Assembly (NCBI GenBank): GCA_037176705.1
Contig: CM073886.1
Location: 89,005,501 to 89,069,500, forward strand
Origin: Molossus alvarezi
Lineage: Eukaryota > Chordata > Mammalia > Chiroptera > Molossidae
Length of the DNA stretch: 64,000 nucleotides
Direction: 5' to 3'
The notes under the pieces were generated by a model that saw nothing but the letters and a program-made list of their open reading frames with translations, had not been told where the DNA came from and made no database searches. Of the stretch, positions 10,411-21,364 are shown piece by piece. Within the stretch, counting starts at the first letter, position 1, and every line of letters starts with the position of its first letter. Made by a program: the position numbers and the translations under genes.

Positions 10411-13129
10411 AGGGATTTCATGAATCAGTCTAGAATGATATCCTCAGAAGGAAAGCAAGAGGGTAATTTGTTCAGAGCTGTTCAAGACCTCAGTGGAAGA
10501 ATCTAACTGAGTGTTCTTTAGGAACAAAATATTGGAAATTATAAGAGGGACAGGGTTCGCTAAGCAATGAATGCCTTTTCCTCTATTTCTATATCTTCCT
10601 TCCCTGTCTTTCCCGCTCAATGGCATTTAGTTATCAAAATAGTCATTTCTACATGCAAACATTGGAACTGTTTCAGATTGGATGTCCTAGGTTTAGTATA
10701 AGCTCAGCTCCACTTACCACAGTTTCCTTATATGTAGTCCTGCATAATAATTTCTGAGTTTATTCTAGTGGTTCTTGTTCTTGTGCTTCAGTTTGGACGT
10801 TCTTGAGGTATCTACATATTTAAATCAGATCAAATCATTTCTGGGCAGTGTTATTGCTAACTGTATTGTATTAAATTCAAATCCACACATCAAATCACTC
10901 AGTGAATCAGAATATTCATTCAACTTAAAGTCAGTCCACTAGAGATAAACAACCTTTTGCAAAATTAGAAAAGTCCACTAGTGCTAAACCATAAAGAGCA
11001 TACAATGAAGTCATTCTTACTTTGTCAGCCACATGATTTGAAAAAATATAATGGATATTTATGAACCACAAGGAAGGAAGGCCGATGGTTCTTAACCTTA
11101 ACGTCCTGTACCTTGTTATAGTCCTCAAAGAATACGTTCAAACCTCCTAGAAAAACGACTCAAGTAGCTAATACTACCAGTGATCTAGTTGTCATTTATC
11201 ACCCTAATTTCTGTGAAGGGTCTACATAATAAATGCTCCTTATATTTAATCTTTCCAATACAATATAAATGTCTTGAGCCTTCAGACTGTGACAACGACT
11301 TTTTAAAACCTCTGGTTTATTTTTCTATCGTTTTGTATGTAGAAAGCAATTAGTGAACGACTGTGGAATAAATTAATTAATGAAGGAATGACTGCAGGAA
11401 TGAATCGCTGTACACAAACGCAGTGAAACAAGATGCTAATCAGAGCCAGCCTGCCGCAGCACCAAGGGTATGCACCTTTCCTCCGGGATGAACAGACGAG
11501 TTTGTGGTCTCTAAGCATTCTCAAGGACCCATTATCTGGCAACACACCCCATTTCTGGGCCTAATTAAAGCATTTCGTCTGAAAGGCATCAAAAAGTTAA
11601 AGTTGCTTCAAACCAGATGTGCCTGGCATGCAGAAACATTCTGGCCCAAGCAGATTGCAATCTCCCATCTGGGTGATGTAAGCATGGGCCTTAGCTGTAC
11701 CCAATTTAGACATCAGAAACTTGTCCATTTGTACCATGCTATTACCCATTACACTCATTCAATTTCCCCACATGCCTTTCCCAATTATCTACCAATTTAA
11801 TCCATTTAATCTATGTCTACTACAGTAAACATGTTCCCCTTTAGCATTTACTCACACTTGGGCTGGACTTTCAAGGGCCTCTAACAGGCTTTGTGATTCA
11901 TTTATTTTTCCTCTTCCCTTTCAATTTTGTACTTATGAATCATCACAAAAGTGGATGCTGCTGCTCTAGACAAATGCACTGGCAAGAACCTAACTACACA
12001 ATTGGCCATTTAGTCCTGAAAGTACAGGAAACAGAATAATGGCTGCAAAATTGATCTGGGCCACAGGGCAGAAACCATACTTAAACTTCATTCAGCATAG
12101 CACCTGCCACAGAGCTGAGATCTGGGTGCCATTTACTGTCCTCTCCGTTACCAATAGTTGCTAATAGTAGTGCTTCCAAATGGAACAACATTTCTCCTGC
12201 TGCAGATCGAACGAATTTAGAAAAATACCCAATTATTTTATTTGGGAAAAGAATCAAGTAATAATTCAATTTCCTCCGTTTTGCTGGGACATTGGCAGCT
12301 AATGTTAATTATTATTTCTAGCCACTGGGCACCAGTATAACTAGTGCTTGTAAATTAAAATAAAGAGCATTTGTCTATTTTTGTTTTGTAGGCGACTTGG
12401 CCCATTCTAACATTTGGAAAGAGGGCCACTCTGGCTCATCTGACTTGCAGACACTTCTCTCAGGTCCTGCAAAGCACCCCTAACTCTCTCCTCAGCACAG
12501 ACTCCTCGGCATGAAGATACTGAAGGCTGACTTGTAATCATGTTACCTTTGCATTACCCCCGATATCCCACATGCCACCTCTTTATTAGGGTGGTTTCTC
12601 TGTCTCAATAAGTTCTTTATATTTCATGAATGTTTTCCCCTACGTGCGAAGAAAAATATCGCAACACTACGGAAGGGAAGTACACATGGAGCCGCAAGGA
12701 CTCCAGCACTTTCCAGTGTGGTCATGGGAGGAGAATCAGTTGATATATGCCCCCCCCACAAATGATCTGAAGATTATCAAATTCATAAGAACTTGACAAA
12801 AAGACTCATTCGTGGAAACACGGTTTACTTGGCAGTCTTACTGAAAAAGGGTCCTTCTTTGATATGGCCAGTTAGAGGGGGGTCAAGGGTTTTCTATACC
12901 TAATGGTTGAATCAACAATTTCTCCAACAGAAATTAGAAAAAAGGAAAAACCTCGCTGACAACAGCCACATTTGCCTTCACAAGCCTGAGATTCTGAAAA
13001 TTGGATTTTGGCAAGGACGTGACCCCCACCCCCATCCTTACCTGCAGAATCTGATTTTATTCAGGAAGGCAATATGCCTAGATAAAAGAGCCTATTTCTA
13101 GTCTTTCTACAACTAGCAGTGACTAGTGA
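10411..13129. other. Large block without recognised repeats
   Basis: About 2.7 kb in which I recognise no SINE, LINE, LTR or DNA transposon, flanked on both sides by dense repeats. Several short homeodomain-like TAATTA or CTAATTAAAG motifs and E-boxes (CATCTG) occur at about 11560-11690 and 12230-12310. No exon is visible: frames are short, without domains. It could be a conserved non-coding block or merely unmasked old sequence. Confidence 0.4.
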
Positions 13130-13470
13130 GACTAAAGTGGAAGTGGTTGGGTGGGGCTTCTGGGAAAGCTCTTTAAAGACACCTGCTTCCCCGGGTAGGT
13201 GCAGCCCCCTCCACCACTACAACCATTTCTTTGTACGTGGGACACAAACGTGATGGACAGCAACACTCTAGCAGTCATTGTGGACCCTTCTGAAGACGAA
13301 TGAAGCTGCACAGGATGATGAAGCAGAAGAAAGAGGAGCTTGGTCCCTGGTAACTATGGCCCTGTTTTGCCAGTTCTGAACTTTCTACCTCTTACAGGAG
13401 AGAGAAAGGAAAATATGTATCTAGTTAATACCACAGTTCTTCGGGTTTTCTATTCAGGGGATTCTGCCAA
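13130..13470 (+). mobile_element. MLT1-like MaLR LTR
   Basis: The order 'GGTGGGGCTTCTGGGAAAGC', 'TCTTTAAAG', a CCTG..CCACC segment, 'GTGATGGACAGC', 'GAAGCAGAAGAAAGAGGAGC', 'TTGGTCCCTGG', then a 'TATCTAGTTAATACCACAG' end follows the MLT1 LTR body and 3' end. Strongly diverged and with approximate ends. The 71-codon frame across 13340-13555 overlaps it and is not a gene. Confidence 0.6.
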
Positions 13471-13614
13471 GACGAATACTGACAAACTGAGCAAGCAATC
13501 ATCTAAGCTGATGAAGCACTATCCGTCATTCACATTGGGTTGGGTGCTTACATGAATACAGTAGACGCTGAAGAGGTTATCCTTGCCCTCTGATTTAAAA
13601 CTTAGGGAAATAAG

Positions 13615-13721
13615 TGGCCTGGCCGGTTTGGCTCAGTGGTTGGAGCATCAGCCTGCGGACCAGAGAGTCCTGGGTTCAGTTCCCGCTAGGGGCACGTACC
13701 AAAAACAAAAACAAAAACAAA
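13615..13721 (+). mobile_element. Head-only Ves SINE with A-rich tail
   Basis: Only the tRNA-like part is present: 'GGCCGGTTTGGCTCAGTGG' (A box), 'GGGTTCAGTTCCCGC' (B box) and 'GGGGCACGTACC', followed straight away by a (CAAAAA)n tail. The usual CT-rich linker and 3' end are absent. A perfect 18-bp duplication, AAAACTTAGGGAAATAAG, flanks it at 13597-13614 and 13722-13739, so it inserted in this short form and was not truncated later. Confidence 0.92.
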
Positions 13722-14068
13722 AAAACTTAGGGAAATAAGACTGACATTGAGCATAGCAAAGTGTCAACACTTCTGTCAGAAATATGAACACACATAAAAC
13801 ACTGTACTTCTGTTATGATTCCACTCTCCATATAATTTTTCCTTCTTAATAAGACTGGGTAAACCTTGAAAGAGAAGCTGTGTCTAATTTATAAACAGAG
13901 TAATCAATGAGAATATTACAGTCATGCATTATGATAACCATGATAGTGAGTTTTCCTGGCATCTGCTTCTCTCTCATAGCTAAAGACGATTCCAGCTTGG
14001 TCTGCGCTGTGACTTGCCTACTCCTTGAATTCAATAAGCCCCTGCTTAATCACTTAAGTGCTTGGACT

Positions 14069-14403
14069 TGTTAAATTAATTAAACAAGGAGGTTATTAGA
14101 CAGGGGTGTCTCTAATGTTGTTGCAGCCTGCTGAGCAAACCAAAACCTGAACCTGTAAAAGCCTCAAGGTCACAAAATCGAAACCTAAGGGAAACCAATC
14201 ACAATCAGCCATCAAGGCTTTAAGCTCTAGCCGATCAATAATTTCTTTACTTTGCTTCTCCATTTGCCCAATAAAACCTCTTCTCCAGGTCCTGTCTGGA
14301 CAGTGCTTCTAATCACTGTTGGTTTGATGCTGCCTGATTCAAATCAATTTTTGTTCAAACAAAGCCTTGGAAATGTTTAGTTTCCTTAGTTGATTATTTC
14401 ACA
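14069..14403 (+). mobile_element. Solo LTR of an ERV1-type endogenous retrovirus
   Basis: 335 bp bounded by TGTTAAATT and ATTTCACA (TG...CA ends) with a 4-bp target duplication GACT at 14065-14068 and 14404-14407, the duplication size typical of class I (gammaretrovirus-like) ERVs. Inside are a CCAAT motif (14195-14199) and an AATAAA signal (14270-14275), giving plus orientation, and a U5-like 'TTTTTGTTCAAACAAAGCC' segment. No internal gag, pol or env sequence lies beside it, so it is a recombination-derived solo LTR. Confidence 0.78.
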
Positions 14404-14516
14404 GACTTTTGTGACAGAGAATCAGGAAGAAATGGGAGAATGGGAGTTCAGTAAAGCAAGAGATGCACAGTGGTCAAGACTAGAAGTGTTTTCTTCTCCA
14501 TGTTCAGTAACTTTTT

Positions 14517-16080
14517 TTAATGGTTTAAATCCATTTATCTCGGTCATCCTATAAGTGTATTTTAACTTTTTTAGAAACTGCCAGACTATTTGCCAAAGTG
14601 GCTGTTCCAGTTTATAAAACCAGCAGCAATGAATGAGAACCCTAGTTACTCCGCATTTTCAGACACACTGTTTGTTTAAGCTTTTCACTCACCAACACTT
14701 ATCTCTCTCATTTCTGTTCTCTGAAAGTGTTTATAGTCAGCATCTCATTATGTTCATACTTAAATGTATACTGCCATTATTATATAATACCTATGACTGG
14801 ATAAAAGTTATGACCCACAAAGTCAGTTCCAGAGGGGTGTCACGATATACAGTGATAGTTCACTGTGGTTTTAACTTACATCTTTCTGATAGCTAATGAT
14901 AGTATCTTTTCACGTCTAATTGACCATTTATAGACCTTGTTTTGTAAAATGTCTGTTCAACTGTTGCCTATTTTTAATTAGTTTGCTTAACTATTATTTA
15001 ATTATAATAGTCATTTCCACATTTTACATACGAGTACTTCCTTCAAGTTCTCTGATTTTCTTCTTCATCGTCTAATATAATAAGCTTCTCTTGTGACTTT
15101 TACAACACATGTGTTTATTTTTCCAGCTCTGGAAGTTACTAGTTGTTCTTTTTTTATATGTTTACTCCTCCCCTCACTGTGCTTATGTTTTACTTTAAAT
15201 TACAGAATACTAAAAAGGGCACTTTTCAAGTCTTTGTCTTTCATGCTGGTTAGGTGCTTACATTCATACAGCAGACATTCAGTTTTTATCTAATGCCATC
15301 ATCTTTATCATTTCTGGGTCTATTTTTCATGCCTGACTGTTCTCTTTTTTGTTGTTCACATGTTTTTGCTTCTTTCGATCATGAGTGCTTTTAGATTGGA
15401 CGCTGCTGTGTTGTTATCTAAAGTGTACTATCCTCCTTTGAAGAACATTGTCTTTTGATTTGGGGCAGTTAAATTGAAAGGGTCCACTTTTCTCCTTTTA
15501 AGCTTTGTTTCTAGGTTTCATGAGGGAAGGTCTAATTTAGCCATAATTCTGACATTTAACCTTTTGGGAATCTTACCAAATGCCTGTGTGTTCCAAGTCC
15601 CTCCATTCTAGAATGTTCCCCAGCCCAATATGATCTCTTAAAATTGCTTGGCTTACAGCTTCGTGGTCATTCTTTGTCCTCTTGGAGTATCAACCTGTCC
15701 ATACACAGTTTAGTTTTCATTCTAAAACTTCAGAGATCCCTCTGCCCCCATGCAGAGTTCTGGAGCTGTTTCTGAGAAGCTTCGTCCCACCATTTTCAGT
15801 CGCCTCCATTTCTCTGACCTTTGGTCTCTGTCACCTCAATTCGTGAAAACACCAATGCTCTGTGGGAGCCCCTCTCTGGACCAGGTCCACAATCACCGGC
15901 AGGCAGAAAGATGGACTAGGCTCAGCGCTCACCCTGTTCGGTTTTCTTCCCTCGTAGGACATAGTCCTGTTTACCAATGTCTGAAACCAGAGTTGCTTTG
16001 TATTTTTTTTTCCAGATTTTTACTTGTTTCCAGGGGAAGAGAAAGTGTGTTACTAGTTACTCTGCCATGACCAGAAGCAC
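14517..16080 (-). mobile_element. Ancient L1 3' UTR (L1M type), with a 147-bp inverted-repeat arm inside
   Basis: On the plus strand it shows antisense L1M signatures: 'GAAACTGCCAGACTATTTGC', 'CCAAAGTGGCTGTTCCAG', 'CAGCAATGAATGAGAACCCT', 'CACTGTGGTTTTAACTTACA', then the distal 3' UTR ('AGGTTTCATGAGGGAAGG', ending near 'ACTCTGCCATGACCAGAAGC'). The copy is old and its frames are closed. The expected sequence is interrupted at 14696-14842 by one arm of the local inverted repeat. Confidence 0.7.
14696..14842 (+). repeat. Inverted repeat, arm A (147 bp)
   Basis: It starts CACTTATCTCTCTCATTTCT and ends CCAGAGGGGTGTCA. Its reverse complement recurs at 16262-16408 with the same length, no gaps and five mismatches by eye (about 97% identity). 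It lies within an L1M 3' UTR. Confidence 0.95.
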
Positions 16081-16261
16081 ACTTACCCTAAATGAATATC
16101 TCTGCATTTGGATGTGTAAGGGGATGGTCCCTGACAGAGAGACAAGGAAGCAGTTGTGGTGTATGAGGGCAGTGGGCACGATGAAACAGAATTTAAAGAT
16201 GAGTTGGTGAGTGTAAGTTCCCTTGAGATAGAGGACTTTATAGACTGTGTACATTTGCCCA

Positions 16262-16408
16262 TGACACCCCTCTGGAACTGACTGTGTGGATCATAACTTT
16301 TATCCAGTCATAGGTATTATATAATAATGGCAGTATACATTCAAGTATGAAAATAATGAGATGCTGACTCTAAACACTTTCAGAGAACAGAAATGAGAGA
16401 GATAAGTG
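16262..16408 (-). repeat. Inverted repeat, arm B (147 bp)
   Basis: Reverse-complement partner of 14696-14842, beginning TGACACCCCTCTGGAACTGA and ending GAGAGATAAGTG. The inner spacer between arms is 1419 bp. Neither arm has an A-tail and no matching target duplication flanks the pair. Confidence 0.95.
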
Positions 16409-17385
16409 GACTGGGAAAAAAATAGAAATATTTGTTTTAAAAAGGTTGGCGTGGACTAAAGCCAGAAAAAGTGATAAGACTGAGATAGGCTGAAAAAGTG
16501 AGGACAGGCTCATGAAGGGAACTCCCAAGTCTTCTCACTGTCCTAACAGGGCAAGTATCAAGGCTTCAGTCAAAAAGCTGCTTGAATTTGCTCCAGTTGC
16601 GAAGTTAAGCTCTGGATGGTCGCCTGGTATTTATTACCCCCCTAATTAGAATTATATATCCACTCAGTTTTTGCAATATCTCTTAAAGTCCTTTGAAAAT
16701 ACTACTGTCCTATGCAAATAGTTCTCAATATCACTATTAATCCATGGGGGTTGAGGTTCAGGTAGCATTCAACCCAAATACTCAAGAGCTATCAAAATAA
16801 CTCTGTTATTAAAAGGAGCAGAACTCAACCTTAAAAGGTAAGTTAGTGTCACGTGTTTCAAACATAAACTTTACCCAGTTAAACTTGCCTGACCCCCAAG
16901 GGTGATATTAAACGATACCACTTTATACTTAGATGTGCTATTTTAGTAAGACATGGACAGGTTTAACAGATGTTGCAATGAACAAGTAAACATGTTTCAG
17001 TCAATAAATCTGCAAATAGACATTCAGGATAGACTTAAATATAAGCACAGCAAGTAATATCTTGTTACTAATTACAGATGCATACAAATATTTATGGTCC
17101 ATTGGAAGTAGCATCTGCATGTGGTATGACTTGCAAAGTCCTACACATTTCGTGATTATATAATTGAGAGAACATTTCAGTATTGTAAATATTCTTTGTT
17201 TCACAAGTCAGATGATTATGTGACCTGGTGAAAAATATCACCACCTATTCTGGTCACATCTGAGTCACATATTAAATGTATTCACTTGAGAATAGCATTT
17301 AATATCTTTTGGTACCTGAGTTTCTTCATTTCCAAATTGAATTATTATCTAACCTACCAAATAACTTGGTGGATGAAGGAAGAAT
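16409..17385. other. Unassigned sequence
   Basis: AT-rich, no gene. The small minus-strand frame at 17001-17204 shows no domain. Confidence 0.4.
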
Positions 17386-17400
17386 AAAAAGTTGTTCTAA

Positions 17401-17627
17401 AAATAGGCCCAGAGACATAGAAGTAGGGTACAGACTGACAAATCTCAGAAGAGGGGAACCGGGAGGAGGGAAGAGATTAGCCACAGAACTTATATGCATG
17501 TATGCTTAACCAATGAACACAGACAACAATGCTGGGGACAATGGGGGGAAAGGGAGAAACATCTATAACAAAAATAAATTTTTTAAAAAATACTTTATTG
17601 CTAATAAAATGCTACCCATTGTTTGAA
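17401..17627 (+). mobile_element. Young L1 3' end with probable 3' transduction
   Basis: Bat L1 3' end ('TACAGACTGACAAATCTCAG', 'GAACTTATATGCATGTATGC', 'GGGAGAAACATCTATAACAA') with its own AATAAA and A-run, followed by 35 bp (17591-17625) not belonging to L1 and a second A-run. A 15-bp duplication, AAAAAGTTGTTCTAA, brackets both parts (17386-17400 and 17628-17642), so they inserted together. The extra segment holds an AATAAA (17603-17608) about 17 nt before its A-run. It resembles the terminal region of a Tigger1-type element. Confidence 0.85.
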
Positions 17628-17811
17628 AAAAAGTTGTTCTAATGAAGCAAAAAATGTATATACTTCTATGTACTTTTAAAGAGAAAATTTCATACTGTAA
17701 TATGGAACTATTGCTGCACAATTTCCCCATGGACACTAGATTAGAAACTTAAGGCTGCAGACAGAAGCAAATGTGGCATTACATTCTTTCAATAAATAGA
17801 GTTTATCATTT

Positions 17812-18034
17812 ATTTTTTTAAGATTAAAAAAATTTTTTTTCTTTATTGATTTTAGAGAGAGAAGAAATGAGAGGGAGAGAAAGACAGAAACACTGATGAG
17901 AGAGAACATTGATTGGCTGCCACCTGCATGCCCCACACTGGAGATTTGGGCATGTGTCCTGACTGGGAATCGAACCAGCCACCTCTTGGTGCATGGTCGA
18001 CGCTCAACCACTGAGCCACACCAGCAGGACAAAA
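17812..18034 (-). mobile_element. Ves-type SINE, 'AAAATCAATAAA' tail group
   Basis: On the minus strand: head 'GTCCTGCTGGTGTGGCTCAG', 'GTTGAGCGTCGACCATGCAC', 'CAGTCAGGACACATGCCC' and tail 'CTAAAATCAATAAAG'. Flanking TTTATCATTT repeats at 17802-17811 and 18035-18044 form the target duplication. Confidence 0.9.
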
Positions 18035-18199
18035 TTTATCATTTTAAATTTTATCCTTTCTTCTAGTGAAGTAAAAATCTTATGGCTTATATGCTAGCAA
18101 TAAAATTATGCAGAAGAGCTGTACTTAGTGAGATAATTGAGTCTAATATTGAGGATAAGGATTATAAAAACATATGATTAAAGAAATATATTTATTGCA

Positions 18200-18325
18200 A
18201 AATTTTAAAAAATCCATTTCTTTTTTTTAGTTGTTGGAAGGATTACGGATGTCCCCTCCTTCTCCCGCAGGGACCCCTCTCCCCATTCCCACCCCTCTCC
18301 TGCTTTCCCCAAACTATTGTCTTAG
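18200..18325 (-). mobile_element. L1 3' terminal fragment
   Basis: On the minus strand it is a G-rich block ending 'AGGGGACATCCGTAATCCTT' and 'CCAACAACTAAAAAAAAG', the usual end of an older bat or mammalian L1 subfamily. Short, and no certain duplication. Confidence 0.6.
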
Positions 18326-18544
18326 AAAATCTTTGGACAAACATCGTTCACATCTTTAGGTCACCAAACAATTTCTATTTGGCTTTAATTCTTTATAGTG
18401 AGTAAGTCAATCCTTCTAATGAGACTATTTGCCTAATAGTTATAAGATAAAGCAATAATTAATATTAAATAAATAGAAAAGGTAAACATATAAAACTTTT
18501 AGTTAAAAATAGGTTATTCATTTTGAACAATATTATCATTACTT

Positions 18545-18612
18545 CCTAGACTCCCAGCACAGTGGTAGCATAAATAAATGCTCAATAATTAATGAGTAAA
18601 TAAGTGGATAGT
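18545..18612 (+). mobile_element. L2 LINE 3' tip
   Basis: 'TCCCAGCACAGTGGTAGCAT' followed by 'AAATAAATGCTCAATAATTA' and 'ATGAGTAAATAAGTG' matches the L2 terminus ('CCCAGCACAGTGCCTGGCAC', 'GCTCAATAAATG', then (TGAA)n). Short and diverged. Confidence 0.45.
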
Positions 18613-18762
18613 AGCAGGAATTTCCGATAAGATTATAGAAAAGTATACAAATCCAAGAAATGTATACCTCACATGGACAAAGCATGCAACTTATTTAAAC
18701 TTTATTTTCAGGTATTGCAATATATTTGTTTTAGCCTTATATAGTATTGTACAGTATATATA

Positions 18763-19128
18763 TTTTTAATCCTTACCCAAAGACATTTTTCCTTTTTTTT
18801 TTTTTTTTTTTTTATCCTCACCTGAGGACATTTTTCCATTTTTTATACAGATAGAGTGGGAGGGAGAGAGAGGAAGAGAGAGAGAGAGAGAAACATCGAT
18901 GTGAAAGGGACACATCGAGTTTCCATTTTTTGTTCGGATAGAGTGGGAGGGAGAGAGAGAGAGAGAAACATCGACGTGAAAGGGACACATCGAGTGGCTG
19001 CCTCCCACACCACCCAGCAGGGGCTGGGGACAAACTGCAACCGAGGTACGTGCCCTTAGCGGGAACCAAACCCGGGTCTCTCTGGACCGCAGGTCAACGC
19101 TCTAACCGCTGAGCCAAACCAGCCAGGG
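18763..19128 (-). mobile_element. Ves SINE (derived subfamily) with internal tandem duplication
   Basis: On the minus strand the head and body are standard ('GGCTCAGCGGTTAGAGCGTT', 'GCAGTTTGTCCCCAGCCCCT', 'GTGTCCCTTTCACGTCGATG'). The segment from the 'CTCGATGTGTCCC' block to the 'ACAAAAAATGG' block is then repeated: 18835-18920 and 18921-18996 are the two units. A third, diverged tail-like piece, 'CCTTACCCAAAGACATTTTT' (18771-18790), lies beyond the T-run. No certain target duplication. Confidence 0.85.
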
Positions 19129-19141
19129 TATATACAGTATT

Positions 19142-19158
19142 TTGTTGTTGTTGTTGTT
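19142..19158. repeat. (TTG)n microsatellite
   Basis: Five to six TTG units directly after the Ves head at 19128. Confidence 0.9.
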
Positions 19159-21364
19159 CCCAACTACCAAAAACCAAAAGAGAAAAGGCTCATACTTTAG
19201 AGCTCAATTTAAACCTGAGAATGAATTCATAAAAGGAGGAAAGAATTTGTATATTGAGACCAAGGGTTCCAAGACCATTTTTCTGTGGTTCTACAGGTAG
19301 TTACTTTATACACCATCCTGCACTTTACCCACTAGCAGCACTGGGCAAAGTTAATAAGCGAATTAACCCACTCTCCTTCTCCACTCTGCTTTCCTTACCC
19401 CCGGCCCTGGGCACTGTTATTCTAAGGTACAACCAATCTGCTTGAGTTTCCAAACAGTTTCACTGCTATTCTTAAAACAATGCCTTAAAACAATACTTTA
19501 TCTTAAAACAATATGTATGAATCTCAAGCCTATATTGGCAAGTTGTATTCTCAGATGACACAGAAAGGTATGGTCTGATGCTAAGTGGAGCCCTGCAGAA
19601 GCGCTGGGTTTGTCTAGTTATGGGATGGCATCCACCGAAGAGAGGTGGGGGTGGTTACCCCGCCACTCAGCTGTGTGCACTGCAGCCTTCGCAGCCGCAA
19701 ACCAGCCACTTCTCTTTGTTTTAGTCTCCATGACAGCCAGATAGAATCAATAATAATGAATTCGGTGTAAGAATTATTCGCAATAAAAAATACAGTCTAC
19801 CAAGTGCTTTGAACTCCTGGGAAACGGTGTAAACACAGTTTATCATTTGAATTCTGAGGCTTTGTCCTTGGAATCATGTGGCTCCCAGCACCACACTGTC
19901 TCTACATCCTTTCCACACAGGCAGCTTTTTCTGTCTGATGCCTAACTTGCTGGTCCAAGGCTTCATAATTTCCAGACAAACTTTTCTTTTTCCGGTGTAA
20001 GAGAAAATTTTCCTCTGCCCTTAATCATGCATTTTTTTTTTCTTTTTTCTTTAAAAAAGTGAGGTTCTTGGTTGTCAGTTCAAACCAATTAATTTGGAAG
20101 TCAGGAGACTTCCCAAACACTGTGATTTTAGATGGCATTTAATCACCTCTCCCATTCAGTTTCCATTACCATCAACATGAGGATGGCAGACGGTACAATC
20201 ATGGGCACATTCTACCAATGCGGCCTATGGGCAAGAACATCTGCATCAGCGAGAATGGAGTAGGCATCACCCCACACTTCCCTAAGCAGAAATATTTAGT
20301 TTGAGACATTTCTAATAGGCACTCCAGCCATAATTATCTATAATTTTGAGAGCCATTGCTCCAAGAATGGTAATGGATGACCTTCTGATTTGAAGGGCTT
20401 CTGAGATTCAAGCTTTGTCATTCTTCTTAATTAACTTCTCTAAGGAAGATGTGCTAAGTGGGTCTGACGGCCGTATCCCACACCTCCCGTCAGAACGCTG
20501 GGCAGAGCCCTGGCCAGCTTCCTTTGCAATGTGGCACTGTGTACAGAGCATCTGCGGCGCTGAGAAGTCATATCCACCAAACCCTGATCTTGAAGAGAGT
20601 AAGGCCTGGCTGTTACCATAGCCCATCCCTATCTCAGCTTTCCACAGGAAACATAATGAGAATGTGTGGTCTCAGATATATTCAAACCCCACCAACTAGA
20701 AGTTAACCTAGTTAATTATCAGGATAGAGTGACTTGTTCTTTTGCTTCTTGGGAGTTTATAGAAGCATTTCTGATGCCAACTCAACACAAAAAGTTTTAT
20801 TGAACTCCTTACTCTAAAGACCGTCTAATTTTAACTCTTAATCTTCAGGTAAAGAACTTCCAAAAACGTCCTTTCTTTCTGTATTGAAAGAAGTGTGTAC
20901 CTTAAGACACTCTTCAGTCTGTCCAAGATATATAACAGAAAGGGTCGAGTTTTAGAATATCAATTTCACCTTTATAAAGAGGAAACAGATTGCATGGTTG
21001 GGTCTAAAATCCTCATTCAATATGATCAGACAGAGTAGCTTTCACGATCTCTGACCCAGCATCTTTTTACTCTGCACACCAACCACTCACACCTGTAAAC
21101 AGTGGGGATTTACATCTTTCAAAGAGTTCCTTTGGCATTGTTCAAGAATAACAGGAGTTTGAACAATATCATATACCACATGGTTTATATCACCTACTTT
21201 ATATAATTTGATAGGAAGTTTCATCTCAATTTTTAACAATATTCTTTAAAGGAAAAATAATTTTTATTATCTTTCCCTAGAAGAAAAAATGTTCCCTGGC
21301 TCATGAAGAACAATAAAGGAAAGGGGTTACATGGTTCATTCAGTCCTACAAACAGTTAAAGAAA
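19159..21364. other. Mostly unassigned sequence
   Basis: No gene. Three 72- to 82-codon frames at 20408-20706 overlap on opposite strands and show no domains. A T-rich run lies at 20031-20051. No SINE or LINE is recognised in about 2.2 kb. Confidence 0.4.
19471..19512. repeat. Three imperfect tandem CTTAAAACAAT units
   Basis: CTTAAAACAAT occurs at 19471-19481, 19484-19494 and 19502-19512 with 2- and 7-bp spacers. Confidence 0.85.

Noticed and set aside
15249..15290. Similarity of GGTGCTTACATTCATACAG to 13547-13565
   Set aside because: A short match in low-complexity context that does not extend.
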